Below, piece after piece: positions 19,373 to 31,639 of a stretch of DNA of 64,000 nucleotides. A program made the translations under genes and the position numbers. The notes under the pieces were generated by a model. The model searched no databases. It saw only the letters and a list, made by a program, of their open reading frames with translations, and had not been told where the DNA came from. Source of the stretch: Sipunculus nudus. Its lineage: Eukaryota; Annelida; Sipuncula; Golfingiida; Sipunculidae. Each line of letters begins with the position of its first letter. Position 1 is the first letter of the stretch. The stretch lies in contig CM049318.1 of the NCBI GenBank assembly GCA_026874595.1, positions 24,445,456-24,509,455 on the forward strand, in the 5' to 3' direction.

Positions 19373-20930
19373 CTGAAATATGGAAAACAGAAATAATGTG
19401 TAAGGGCAAAACACATTGGAGCTGGCATCACTTGGGCGGCAAGAGTTCTAGCAGCATTTAAAAAACAAGGACGCTGGCTACACGCAGCAACTTTATAAAA
19501 TCGCCGTGGAATAGCAATAACTTTTGTGGTACTTTATATCTGATTAGAAATATACTCTTGCTTAGCGTAAAATTAATAAAAATAGTCATTAGAATACTTG
19601 GAGAACAATAATTATAATTTAATGAATATAACAATATGTATGTATATATTAACATATGTACATGCAGTTTATTCATGTAAAAAAATATATATATACATGC
19701 ATATGCCTATATATAGATGTTATAAATATTTTGTTTCTTGCAAATTGAAATATACATATAACAAAGGAGTGAATCAAATGCATGTAACTAGATTTTCAAA
19801 AGGCGCGATACATATTTACATGAAAAATCCTCACGAGGCACTTGCGCCAAGCGGCAAAAATCTGCCTTAGAGCGATCGAAGTAACTCGCCGCGTGGCCGG
19901 TCGCCTAAACCCCGCATCAGTGTCTTTTGTCGTATGTCAGATAAAGGAAAGTGATTTTTGTACGCTTTGCCGCCCGCCTGTCTTTAAGCATCCGATTATA
20001 TGTTCTATGTAAATACTAGACTGACTGAAAATTGGATTGGTATAACTTAATTCAATATTACCAGAACCTAAGAAATATTTTCTTAAGAAAAATCCTTTAT
20101 TTCTAGGTCTTCGTGGAATTTTTTTTCCATACTTACTTTGATGCATTAAATATGTATATTGACTGCGCAGGTAAGAACATAAATTATCTTTTCCTGGAGG
20201 ATCTGAATGGAGAGACTGGGAGTAAACACTGCACTTTGTGGCGTACTGCTTAATACACAATAGGATGCGCATGGAGATGATGCGGTCGGAGTGACCTGTT
20301 GGCAGATTTTCAAGATTGCAAGGAATGGAGTTTCTAACTATTTAACCGACACCTGAGAGGCGCCCCTCTGTTGCTGGTTTGCCTGACCATGAGAGGGTTA
20401 CCCGGCACCGTGTTTTTGATAGCTGCCTACAATTGGAAACGGACTTCACTAAGTGCAGTGATGTTGACGTTAAGTAGTGCCTATGAGAGCATAGCGACGT
20501 TCTGGGCGACTCAGGAAACAAAAACGCCCTTGCATAATACGCAAAATACGTAAATATTTCTGTCGAGTTTCATCAAAAGCATCGTATTCCCGGATAGTTA
20601 CCGTAGAGACACCACAATGTAGCCTGGTGTCATCTTACATCATTGAATTCGCCTTAATATGGCTAATAATCGAACTTGACCGGGATGATATATCAGTAGG
20701 TGGTTATGTTGAGTTATGTGGAAACCTATCAAAGGCATGTTAAGTTATCGCAGCGACTCTAAAGTTAAGTAACGGACGGACGATGTGTTTACCATAATAT
20801 ATCCCTTTATAGATGGTGTAGAATGAGTGTTGATAGATTGCAACTTTACATTGTCACAATTCATCAGCAGTTTTGGTATCAATTTAAATATCTTCACCAG
20901 CAATGGAGAAATGAGCCTACCAAACAAACC
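19373..20930. other. No gene seen; presumed 5' region of the MAM-TSP1 gene
   Basis: AT-rich sequence where a signal-peptide exon and promoter of the minus-strand gene should lie. I could not identify either. Minus-strand frames at 19937-20272 and elsewhere lack a hydrophobic start or recognised domain. Confidence 0.4.
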
Positions 20931-20934
20931 TTAT

Positions 20935-21310
20935 TCTGACCTTTTCATGAACAGTTGTGACCTGTGACCTGAACCTTTTCCCCATTGACAACAACATGAT
21001 AAGACAGTTTTCCAACTGTTCAATAATACATATATGAAACATGTTACGAACGTGAAGTGTTCCTGACCCATATGAAGATGTGAAACAACTTTATCCTGAG
21101 TTGTCTTAGAACATATTCATTTTTCGTGTGTTAAGTACTAAATATCACCGCAATTCTTGACGGCTGTGAAGGGGTAATGTCACAGATCATCAGAGTATAA
21201 AGTTTAATTGAAATGTCTGTATTACCTATGGAGCAATGATCCAAACGAAATAAACAAAAAACTGGAACCGGACTTCTTCAAGAACAACTTTGATCTTGAC
21301 CTTGAAATTA
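20935..21310. repeat. Fragment of TGACCT-rich dispersed repeat
   Basis: Contains GTGACCTGTGACCTGAACC (about 20957-20975) and CTTGATCTTGACCTTG-like sequence near 21285-21310. These resemble the array at the right end of the window. Confidence 0.45.
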
Positions 21311-21312
21311 TG

Positions 21313-21313
21313 T

Positions 21314-21379
<66 letters not shown>

Positions 21380-21382
21380 CTG
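21313..21382. repeat. (TA)n microsatellite
   Basis: About 65 bases of nearly perfect TA dinucleotides. Confidence 0.9.
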
Positions 21383-24300
21383 AAAATTCGTTTTCCCGAA
21401 ATTTAAATTGAGGATGGGAAATTTACCTCTACTAACCGAAATCAGAAATACGACATTCGGAAATTTTCTCAAATTGTCAAATGTGATTCCGAGGATAACT
21501 GGCTTTATGGTTCTTTGAGAGTATCTGTCGCGAAGTCGCTACGGTGCATGCTTTCATCTGATCATCTTTGCGTGAACTGACGTAACACTGGCCTCCATAT
21601 ATTGATCTGTCTATGATTATTACTTTATGCTTTCCCTACAAACGTACAACAGTTCATCATATGGAGCTGACCGTGTCAGTTTGGCCCTGTGATCGCATTA
21701 CCCAGTCAGGTTTCACAAACCTCAAAGGCAAAAGATTTCTTTTGGATAAAGTAATTTCGATAAGGAACACCCCTTTTTAATCGTTAAATGATTAAAATCA
21801 ACGAACTAACGGCAGTATTCAGGTATGCCTACGATTTTTACCTGCAATATTTGATACAGCATCTTGATACATTGACATGACACAAGTGTGTCATACCGAA
21901 ATACATGTAAGATCAGTTATATATACTTGCCATAAATGTCAGAACTATTGAGCCTGAAACGTGTGCAAATATTCAGTACAGCGACTTTGACCAAAAACCG
22001 CGGACGACGGAGACGACCCGGGGGTAAGTGATAAGCTCTCCTGAATTTATTTCCGTCAACCAAATTAAAGGTATAATTCCCCAAGCACACATTTTGAATA
22101 TTTCCTAGAAATAGCAAAACAGAGTGCTGCTGGATATTTTGGATGAATGCCTTTTTCTTGTAAGGTTGTGTGTGTGCAGTTGTATACATTTCTAAGCAGC
22201 TCTTTAATGTTATGCTCATCATGTTGTGTTTTGCCACATTTAAATCCGCACACGCGCCGTTTTTTATATATATCTTTGAACAGTCGTTTTGGAATAAAAC
22301 TTAAATGACAAAATAAGGCTTCATTTTGATTCAGGGTGGGGCCTTGTATATTCATATAGAAAAAAGTCCACGAATAGTATTTAAATAGTTGTATTATATT
22401 GTGGCAATAACTGAGAAAAATGTAATGATTTGTATCAATGGGATTTTTTTCTCAATATAAAAAGCATATAACGGAAACCAGTAGAGACCATAATAATGTG
22501 ATAGGCATGATAGCCAGCAACTCTTGTTTTGGAAACTACCTTTTGCTGCAATATGAAATTGCATTTCCAATTGCAGTTAGAACAGAAAAGTAGCCTTAAA
22601 GATTTAGAGGTTAGATCTTCAACCTGTCTGGAAATAATGGCATTTGTTTTATTTGTTTTCCAATTGAAGGAATAATTCTAATTTATATTTAAAATTGAAG
22701 CCGAACCATTTTACATCGCTAAATCACCAGGACCCGTTTAAAATAGTATCCAGTTCTGCCATCAATTCACCTCTGGAGACACTACAAAGCAGAACATACT
22801 ATCCTTGACATTATCTTTATGTTAGAGACGCAAATAGTTTTGGCATCTACAACGTAATGTCGGTCAAATAAAAATATATCGGTTAAACATCCCCCTGGAA
22901 TCTTTGTCTTTCTGAGTGACTGATTATCAATACCTCTCAATATTTCAAAGTTCCTATTTATCTGACACACTGTAATTTGACAAGTTGTATGAACGCCTCA
23001 ATTTTTATTATAACGAATTATACAACATCAATTTATAATACACCAAAGGTAAACAAAATTTAACACTAAAACCATATAATACAGAAACATGTAAATAACG
23101 CATACTCAAATTATATTTTTATCAATTTGAATTCTTTTGTATAAATATGTGAAATATAATATTTATTTTTTCTTCTGTTCCAGCTCAATAATAATCCACT
23201 TATCTTGTTATATTTGATCAAAGATACATTGCGTAAGTGATATCCATGAACACCTCTTTTATATATATTATTTCAAATATAATTGAAATGTTCATAGCTT
23301 GTAATTTGCACATGCAGTATATGCATTTGCATATTTTTCTTTTTTTTTAACAGTTTAACTACAAAAGCCACTGTATATTATAACCTTTTCCTTATTTTTT
23401 CCCATTTTTCAAAATGTGTAGGAGTCTTATATTTCTGTTTTGCTATTATATGTTCATTTTTGCTATATATTCAAATCTCCTTTAAAAAAACTGCTATTAA
23501 ATTACTTGTGTTCTAATTGTATCCCTTTCTACTATGATAAATACACATTTTAAATGTAAGGAGTACCTGATTTATTAAAGGGTTACCCTTAACTGGAAAC
23601 ATTCCACAAAATACTATGTTCAAGATTAATTGTGTCATTGCCACCAATTTAATTTTATCCAATCTACAATTCTAAATTACATTTTTTTAAACATTAAAAA
23701 CATTATTCCTTTGTCTCTTATTCTATGAAGGAATAAGAACATTCAACTAACTCCCATTTGAAAGGTAAACTATTGGTTGGTAAATAGTTATGGAGTATTT
23801 CTTGTTTGAAACATATTCTTAAATACAAGCACCTTTCTGCTATTGTAGCATTTTAGTTTATAAAGACCCTTTAGTTTTGGTACAGTATGTTTGAAGAATA
23901 AAACACGGTAACATAACAATTCATATTTTACAAAGAATCACAGGTTTTGCTTGTTATATTGTCCAATTGTTATAACAGGCTTGGAAAACTCCATTTAAAG
24001 CTGAGCAGTTTAGCAAGTTGTAATATTTGGATCGTTTATATTCTCAGTTTTAGTAATCATTGACGAAGTTCTTTTTGTTATTATACTAAATATCAAGCAA
24101 CTTTCCCTCTCACATCTTCCATTTTATGCTAAATCGGCCATCAGACGCGCCTTGTTGTTTTGTTGTGTCATTTTTTTTTAAACCAGATGTGTAATCATAT
24201 CTATTACCATTATATCTACAGATATATCACATAATCTGCACGTTCAACCGGAACTAATTTTCTTTCTAATGAGGTCGACTATTCATGTTCATAGTGTAAC

Positions 24301-25870
24301 GTGAAAATACCAGCAAATTTGTTATGCGCCTTATAGTTTTTTTGTATCATGTGATTCAGGTGTGTGGCAATAGTTGTCAATATTCCTGCAAATAAGTAGT
24401 TTATCATTTTCTTGTTAAAATTAGCAAGCATGCGTTATATTACATTATACTTCATAACTTATTATACGATAAAAAACATTTTGTAAGTATATGTAGCTGT
24501 CATGCTGAGGTTATCTTGTTTCGAAAACTGAGCTAATTTTGTAAATGTGTTAAAATAATGTGTGATTCTGATAATAACTTTTGTCGCTGTTTCACACCTC
24601 GTCCTCTTAATGTATACAGTGATAGACAAAAATAGTTATTGGATAATTTAGAAGTTAAGTGCCGTTTTCGGAATTCGTCGAACTAAGTAGGTCGTGGTCT
24701 AATGTTTTAAACGTCAATTCAGGTATGAATAGTGAATCATATCTTGGCAGACCTGTAGGTATCGATGAGCTCATTTAATCAAAATGTTCTCCATAATGGA
24801 TTAATCATAATAAATAGCAAACTCTCTTTTGGAAATTAAATTTAGTAAATAGTGTTATTCTGAAATATAAGTTTCAGTTATATAAATACGCAGATCAAGT
24901 CAAACGATCTCAAAGAATAATGAGATGGTTCACTTCTATGAGCTACGGATTATCCACACTGTACATTTAAGACCCAAAATAATTAATGGTATTGTTCTCA
25001 GGCACCACCCTTGTCAACTTTAAGCCCCCCCCCCCCCCACACATCAAACATTTTTTTTTATTTTTATTTACATCTTTCAAGAAGATAAAATAATACGTTA
25101 ATAGTTTTGATACGATTTCCTTTGTTATAGAGTGCTTTTACCTACTTAGCAAAACACCCTGTAATTTTCATGATTTTTCCCTGAACATATAAAATTTTTA
25201 TCGAAACATACAAAAAGGTCAAAAATGAAATACGGCCCACCCTCAGTATTTTCTGAAAAAAAGAGCCTGAGAACTATAACTTTTTTTTGGCCTAAGATAC
25301 ATAAATTTGATTTAATTTAATTTAATTATACACTCATCACTGCCCAAACATTGCAAATCATTAAATCATTAGGACGAAATAAAATTTGCCCGGTCCTGTC
25401 ATCTGCCGAGCTCCCTGAAAACTACAAAGTAGAGCATACTGAGCTAGACAGCAAACTTGGTATTGATTTATTGGTGTTATTGGAGGAAACATCGTTCAGA
25501 AAATCGTGAAATCGTTCCAAGCTGCTGGCAATCAAAGGAATTAACATGTTATTGTATTCTTAAGACTTAAGTTTAATATATACTACGCTCCTTGTAACAA
25601 AAAGATTCGGTGAGAGCAACAACAGAAAAAGAACCAACGGTAAGCATTTTTTGCTATTGTAAACTCCATCACAACACGTAATTTAAGACGTCCAATAAAC
25701 ACCTTAATCACTATGATTATTTAAGTCAAGGCACGAATCTGCTTGGGGATACCATGAGGCATTAATAAGTTTCGGCTTTGCATCCGCTTCACTCTTTAAA
25801 ACATAAATATAATCGCTGCACTGTCTCACTCTGATAATATTTATAGATGTCATTTCCCTCAACAAGAACA
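21383..25870. other. AT-rich intergenic region with old copies of the eastern repeat family
   Basis: No convincing gene. Minus-strand frames at 21917-22355 (with FKCGKTQHDEHNIKELLRNV) are not recognised. Diverged copies of the recurring GAGCATACTGAC segment lie at about 22720-22980 and 25370-25560, and further homology to the 44.6 kb region lies at 25640-25800. A 13-base poly-C run starts at about 25026. These show that the repeat family of 28-62 kb once extended here. Confidence 0.5.
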
Positions 25871-25884
25871 TACGGAAGATTCTA

Positions 25885-26520
25885 TGCTAGTTGTGTATTG
25901 AAAGGCATTTGAACAAACACCCGTAAGTGACAAACGTGGGAACTGACAGTGATTGACACATTTGATTGCATAACAAAAGGACTACATCGGGACATTGGCT
26001 ACATGACACTCTACAATTATAGGCACTGAGTGACCCTTCCATAGCGCCAATGACGTGACGTAACTCCACGCGCACTTCGAACATTCTCGCCACATATGAT
26101 TCACTATAGAGTAAAACATCTCTCAAGCTCAACGGCATTCATCATATCTATAGTTGCCGTCTATAAAATTTTAATGGTCTACAACTCACGCGCCACTTGG
26201 GACATAAGCATCAGGGTTAAAAATTACACTAAGGGACGGAGGGTATAAACAATATATTAACCTTAACACTGGAAATTATGTACCACTGTACACAACTTAC
26301 AAAATTATGGGTAAAAGAACAGTAGCCTGACCGGAATATATATATATGTACCGTATATACATCCCGGTAATTTACTCCACTTGTCTGTCATCTGATGAAG
26401 GAAACTGTGAGCTTTGCTAGCTCGTGCAACCAATTAGAATGTTAGTCTAACCTAAGGCGTCACCTCTCATTTTTACCTTATTTACGTGAAGACTAACGCT
26501 ACTAAATATATTCTTATATA
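25885..26520 (+). mobile_element. Penelope-like element 3' fragment, copy 1
   Basis: The plus strand at about 25945-26030 reads LIDTFDCITKGLHRDIGYM-like sequence in shifted frames. This aligns with LIDKFDTIRKGLNRDAGFMA in copy 2. The following non-coding segment (GACGTGACGT, later ATTATGGGTAA and a CTGATGAAGG motif) also matches copy 2's downstream sequence. It ends in a (TA)n tract. It is a decayed 3' end only. Confidence 0.6.
26390..26430 (+). ncRNA. Hammerhead-ribozyme-like motif, Penelope copy 1
   Basis: CTGATGAAGG followed by a GAGCT...AGCTC hairpin and GTGCAACC. It has the CUGAUGA box, but the GAAA box is not in the canonical place. Hammerhead motifs are known in the terminal repeats of Penelope-like elements. 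Activity is doubtful here. Confidence 0.3.

Positions 26521-26566
<46 letters not shown>
26520..26566. repeat. (TA)n microsatellite at the end of Penelope copy 1
   Basis: Long TA run directly after the 3' end of the element fragment. Confidence 0.85.
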
Positions 26567-26568
<2 letters not shown>

Positions 26569-26649
26569 TGTGTTACATGTGTTGTCCTATGTTTAGCACA
26601 AAGCGTTTGGAAATGCTTGGTTGTTTGCGTAAACATTGACCACCGAGGT

Positions 26650-26719
26650 CTGCATTGCCAAGTGGTTATGGCAGTGGCACCGGAAATCAGAAGATCGTGG
26701 GTTCGAATCCCACTGGCAG
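26650..26719 (+). other. tRNA-like sequence, probable SINE head or tRNA pseudogene
   Basis: Has an A-box-like D arm (GCCAAGTGGTTATGGC, with a GCC/GGC stem) and a perfect T arm (GTGGG, TTCGAAT loop, CCCAC). The outer ends CTGC/GCAG pair, but the rest of the acceptor stem and the anticodon stem do not. Length 70. It is therefore not a working tRNA. It most resembles the tRNA-derived head of a SINE. A (CA)n(TA)n run follows at about 26748-26792. Confidence 0.55.
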
Positions 26720-26748
26720 TAAACAGACTTTTCTGTGTTTACCCTTTC

Positions 26749-26792
<44 letters not shown>

Positions 26793-27150
26793 ATGCGTGT
26801 AGCCGTGTTAGTCCCTTAGTGTATAGATAACAGAATGAAGACGCCTTAGTGTTGACTAACTGTTTAATTCAACCATTCAACTGTTCAATTCATCAGGTGT
26901 CAAGTGGAAAGGTATAGAAATCGGCTGTATATATATATGTTAGATAAACAATTTCTAATGACCATAATGCATGGTATAGTGTAATGGATCTGTGATTGGC
27001 TACTCTGAATTTGTATCATGTTGACCCAGGTTCCGAGTGTGTCATTGTAATTTACCCATAATGCTGGGTTATGACTGTCCGGGTTAAGATGATGACGTTT
27101 GTCGATTACTTGATATTATTATTGTGTGTAAGCCTGAGAGGTGATCTCAC
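26793..27150 (-). repeat. Left inverted arm of Penelope copy 2
   Basis: The reverse complement matches the right arm at 27697-27768 and 27961-28235. Shared blocks include ATGCTGGGTTATGACTGTCC, GTGTAAGCCTGAGAGGTGAT, GATTGGCTACTCTGAATTTG and GAATGAAGACGCCTTAGTGT. The left arm lacks the segment corresponding to about 27769-27960. Confidence 0.8.
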
Positions 27151-27602
27151 AACACGGCGGTATCACTAACGGTACATTCCCATGTAAAAGACCGCGCTGT
27201 CGCACATGCCCACTCATAGTCCCCATGGAAACCCTAATTATCCATGGTGCCAAACACACTATTCAGGGACACTTTGACTGCACCAGTAAAGGTGTAGTCT
27301 ATGCCATCCTATGTAAAATATGTCCAGGAGTTATTTATATAGGCGAAACCAGCCTAATGCTAAGTCTTAGAATAAATGGCCACAGACAGTCCATTAAAGC
27401 GCTAGACACGAACTTACCGGTCGGAGAACATTTTTCTCAACAGGAACACTCGCCAGAATGCATGCAGATTTGCATTCTAAAGGGCCACCTTACCGACACA
27501 CGACAACGACAGATATGGGAACTAAAATTGATTGATAAATTTGACACCATAAGGAAAGGATTAAATCGCGATGCCGGTTTCATGGCACACTACAGATATT
27601 GA
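27141..27602 (+). pseudogene. Penelope-like GIY-YIG endonuclease domain, open frame, 5'-truncated
   Basis: 153 open codons, starting inside the left inverted arm with no ATG in a sensible place. The reading begins at the truncation point. It has GTFPCKRPRCRTCPL (the CxxxxxC...C lead-in), GVVYAILCKICPGVIYIGET (GIY-YIG strands), SLRINGHRQSI (catalytic Arg and His), EHFSQQEHSPECMQICIL, RQRQIWELKLIDKFDTI, and GLNRDAGFMAHYRY at the end. This is the C-terminal nuclease of a Penelope-like retroelement, which cuts target DNA for priming. No reverse transcriptase precedes it, so it is not autonomous. The frame is intact, which suggests a fairly young copy. Confidence 0.75.
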
Positions 27603-27696
27603 GACATACCATAATATTAATAGCACCGAACGACCCCTCAATATTGATAATGACGTGACGTCACTCCTCATGCATACGTGCACATTCCCGCCACTG

Positions 27697-28231
27697 ATAC
27701 CGCGAGATCACCTCTCAGGCTTACACACAATAATAATATCAAGTAATCGACAAACGTCATCATCTTATACGTAAACTTTCTGATACAGACTTTTTAATAT
27801 AACATTTAATACACCATTTACATATGGATTATCTCTATTCATAATCATGGACTTGCATGCACAACCAGATCGCCACCACATTAGTCGTCAATCATCATCA
27901 ACATTGAGCCGATGAGCATAATGAACTTTAAACCTTTATTATGTCAAGGACATGAACTCAACTTAACCCGGACAGTCATAACCCAGCATTATGGGTAAAT
28001 TACAATGACACACTCGGAACCTGGGTCAACATGATACAAATTCAGAGTAGCCAATCACAGATCCATTACACTATACCATGCATTATGGTCATTAGATATT
28101 GTTTATCTAACATATATATATACAGCCAATTTCTATACCTTTCCACTTGATACCTGATGAAGAAGCTATAAGCTTCGAAAGCTCGTGGTTGACCTAAACA
28201 GTTAGTCAACACTAAGGCGTCTTCATTCTGT

Positions 28232-28235
<4 letters not shown>
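27697..28235 (+). repeat. Right inverted arm and 3' non-coding end of Penelope copy 2
   Basis: Mirror of 26793-27150 except for an internal block (about 27769-27960) present only here. It ends in a (TA)n tract at about 28232-28291. It contains the hammerhead-like motif described separately. Confidence 0.8.
28152..28195 (+). ncRNA. Hammerhead-ribozyme-like motif, Penelope copy 2
   Basis: CCTGATGAAGAAGCTATAAG then CTTCGAAAGCTCG gives the CUGAUGA box, a perfect 6-bp stem II (GAAGCT/AGCTTC with an ATA loop) and the GAAA box. One extra A separates CUGAUGA from stem II. A second hairpin GTTGAC...GTCAAC follows. The layout fits the hammerhead motifs reported in Penelope-like elements, but stem III and the cleavage triplet are not clear. 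Confidence 0.45.
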
Positions 28236-28295
<60 letters not shown>

Positions 28296-28297
28296 CA

Positions 28298-29660
28298 GCG
28301 TCACTAAAAAAAACCCTGTTTTATGACGTACCGGTGGACTTATGTCATTGGTTTGTACATATCATGATACACATTGCAATCTATTACAAATGGAAATTGT
28401 ACCAGCAGCGATTACTTTTATGATTTGTACCCAAAAAAATTATAATAAAATTTTTGAAATAAGATAAGTTATGATACACTTTATGAATTCCATGCTGAGG
28501 AATTACATTGTGTTTGCACCAAATTCCTACTAATGTTGTGTCATTTTGATATGGGGCTTGAAACAACTCAACACGACTGTTTATTATTTAGCTATACGGA
28601 GGTGATGATCAATAATTGAAGAACCACGGCGGGGGAACTGTTTATTAATCATATAATATTAAAGACAATTAATTGAAGTACCACAGCTACAGGGTTTGAA
28701 ACTGCCTATTAATCATATAACCTTACTTATAATTTAAAGGTTTATTACTGTATGGTGAGGATTCTATGCCAACATGCTTTTGTGTTAAAGATTTGGGGAG
28801 TAAAACTGCTCAGATACGAGTATTTCAACGTGATACCAATTTTCTGGTACCAGTTAAAGAAAGACTGAATATCAAACCTGAATGGTGCAATGATTCTCAT
28901 ACGCAATGATAATAATGTTATGTGTATCAAATCATATATAACTATATACATTAACATTGTTTTAAGTTATGTATTCAGAATAATTTTCCCTATTACTCTT
29001 TCCTTTTCCGTGTTCATGATGTTATCCAGTTTATAGCAACCTGTAATTACACCATGGTAAATAGTAAATATACAGTCCCAAATTTGCATTTAATACTTCA
29101 AAATATTGTATGAATATATTAGCAAACACCTCAGGGACTACAAAAGAATTGTGACACAAAACCTAGACTGGCAGCCTTATTGGCTGTAAAACTCGCAGGC
29201 AGGAGACTAATACGCCAAACTCGCCGGGGACTGATTTATTTTCAACCCAGGATCCTGGCTTGCTCTTATTCGTTCCTCCCAACAGCTCAACAATATGGAC
29301 TTAATATTATTATTCGTTGGCGGAACTGCCATGAAACTTTGCGAGACACTTTGAACTTTCATTGAACCGGAGCCTATGTTTTATTGACAAACACATGATA
29401 CGTTTCGGATAATAAAATATAGCTAATTGTTATTTTAGTGATATCTGTTACTTTTTATATGGAGGGAGACTACGTCGAAATGCTTTGAAAGATCAAAGAT
29501 TCACTAAATGTGATATGTCGGGCCATTAGACCGCCAGTTGAATTTTTTCAGTACATATATTAAAATAGCACCTTTATTTGTTTATTCAGATTTACTATTC
29601 TAGGATTTATTTTCAATCTTATAAAACGACAGTGTTACAGTTCATAATGCTTAATGCAGG

Positions 29661-29720
<60 letters not shown>

Positions 29721-30240
29721 CCAACCAGTCAAAACCAGGCACAAGTCGCTTGAGTCAATATAGCGATATAGGCAAATACGTCGAGAAGGTCGATATATAA
29801 TGCAATTTGTTTTATTGCAGAAATTAATGACAAATCATTTTTAGAATACACTATCATTATCAAAATTGTTCATATATCATCATATTGGTATAAGATACGT
29901 GTTTAACATAACCATGTCTAAAGGAATAGGTACTTTTGGGGCCAGGAGCCCATATTTTGTCCATTTTCAAGGGTGTGTTGTCCTCATTCAAACCCCAAGC
30001 CACCCCAGAGCCATCAACCAGCAAACGGGTTAGTCTAATTATAGTATCATGCAGACCAGTTGTTGCTGTACAAAGCGACCTCTATGTGTATTAAATATTC
30101 CCTCCCACTGCTCTATTATTACTATCCTCTTCTGCTCAGTACTTTGAGTATCATTTATACACGGCCGCAGACTCTGGGATTTGCAGTGAAAAAAGTTGAT
30201 ATTCTGTATGAAAATGAATCCATTGACAGACATCACAATT
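28298..30240. repeat. Segmental duplication unit alpha, copy 1
   Basis: Matches 45168-47130, and in part 42390-43270, in the same orientation. Anchors include ATTGTGACACAAAACCTAGA, GAAACTTTGCGAGACACTTT and CATGATACGTTTCGGATAAT. A (TA)n tract (29664-29717) lies at the same place in each copy. No recognised gene; the short open frames in it are not domain-like. Confidence 0.8.
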
Positions 30241-30406
30241 AATCTCCCTACTAGGAGGTACTGTTTTACTTAATAAGCATTGACCAATCAAATGCACCAG
30301 AATGCAGTAGTACTCATACAGTTTTTCAAAATTTTCAAAACCTTGGGAGTCTGAGACCCATCAAGTCCCCTCCCCTGCCATTTTTGTCAGGCTACGGCCC
30401 TTATTG

Positions 30407-30443
<37 letters not shown>

Positions 30444-30881
30444 TATAAATAATATTATATATATATATAATATATATGTATATATAATATATATATAATA
30501 TATATACTAGTATATATAATATATATATTTTATATATACATATACACACATATATATATATATTTTTATATATACTATATGGGTATACTATCGGGCCCCA
30601 AATGAAAATTTGGTTTCGTCGCCAATGGTAATTTATATTGTGAACATTTATTATGAAAAATATTTTACCCGAACTAGCCCCTCTCCCTTTCCCCGCTCAC
30701 ACATTCTCACGACAAACATGGTCCACGAGTGCTGTACGAGAGCCCGTTGTATCATTTCAGGTCTCAGCATATTAAGTCCGCATTAAATTCATGCAAATAA
30801 TTGACCATAGTCTTCATCCAGTGTATAGAAGCATGCCTCCAGGATTTAAGATGTAGGTCTTACTGTATTATCTATCTACAT
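30241..30881. other. No gene; TA-rich microsatellite cluster
   Basis: Includes an imperfect TA/TATAT repeat block at about 30409-30580. The remainder shows nothing I recognise. Confidence 0.6.
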
Positions 30882-30925
30882 TTATCTCGTTCCCATGCGA
30901 TAATTATCGCATGGGAACGAGATAA
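30882..30925. repeat. 44-bp perfect palindrome
   Basis: Two 22-base arms with no spacer, centre between 30903 and 30904. The right arm reads TTATCGCATGGGAACGAGAT then AA, and the left arm is its exact reverse complement. It forms the left border of the tandem array that follows. Confidence 0.85.
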
Positions 30926-31122
30926 TTATCGCGTGGTCACGAGATACTAACGCATGGGAACGAGATAATTATCGCGTGGCCACGAGATACTAACGCGTGG
31001 GAACGAGATAATTATCGCGTGGCCACGAGATACTAACGCAAGGGAACGAGATAATTATCGCGTTGGCACGATATACTAACGCGTGGGAACGAGATACTAT
31101 CTCGTAGGAACGAGATAAAAAT
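30904..31122. repeat. Tandem array, 43-bp unit
   Basis: About five units built from two half-units: GGGAACGAGATAATTATCGC then GTGGCCACGAGATACTAACG, with CGT or variants. The last unit decays. The array is absent from the other duplication copy at the matching place (before 48290). Confidence 0.85.
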
Positions 31123-31639
31123 AATTTTGTGCATGTCGTATACGAGCCACCGTACATCTGAAATTGGCAACCCAGGAACAAATTGTAAAACAGCAGGTTT
31201 GGTCTCTTGTTAATCATTAATATATTATCATTCATTTATTTTTTTTTTGCTTTATTTTGATTTCCTTAGAAAAAAGGGAAGAGGCAAAGGTTTTTTAGAC
31301 ATGTTGTGTACTGTCTGGACTTATGAGGATGCCCTTTATAATTTTTTTTTGCATGAAATTGGCTGTTTTTGACTTGTGTAAAAAGAAAAAAGGTTGTTCT
31401 GTTTTGTCATGAATAAAGCCCTTTGTTTCTACTTAATAAAAATAATCTTAGTAATAATTTATTTCATAAAGCGTAAAAATCCACAAGAAATGGTGCCCTG
31501 AACGCTGTACATGACTTTAAAGTGACAAATGAAAAGATATTTGTTAAATTAGCATTGAATAAAATGAATGAATAAAAACATTACAAAATAAAGATTTAAA
31601 ATTATGAAAAATTAAAAAGTTTCAAGAATTCATATTACA

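Noticed and set aside
26650-26719. Functional tRNA gene
   Set aside because: The D and T arms are good but the anticodon stem does not pair and the acceptor stem is mostly unpaired.
29180-29365. Plus-strand frame KLAGRRLIRQTRRGLIYFQ conserved in unit alpha
   Set aside because: Conservation with 46.1 kb is no higher than in flanking non-coding DNA, and the copy there has an in-frame stop.
30904-31122. CRISPR-like regular array
   Set aside because: Units are contiguous with no variable spacers, and the surrounding DNA is animal with introns; it is a minisatellite.
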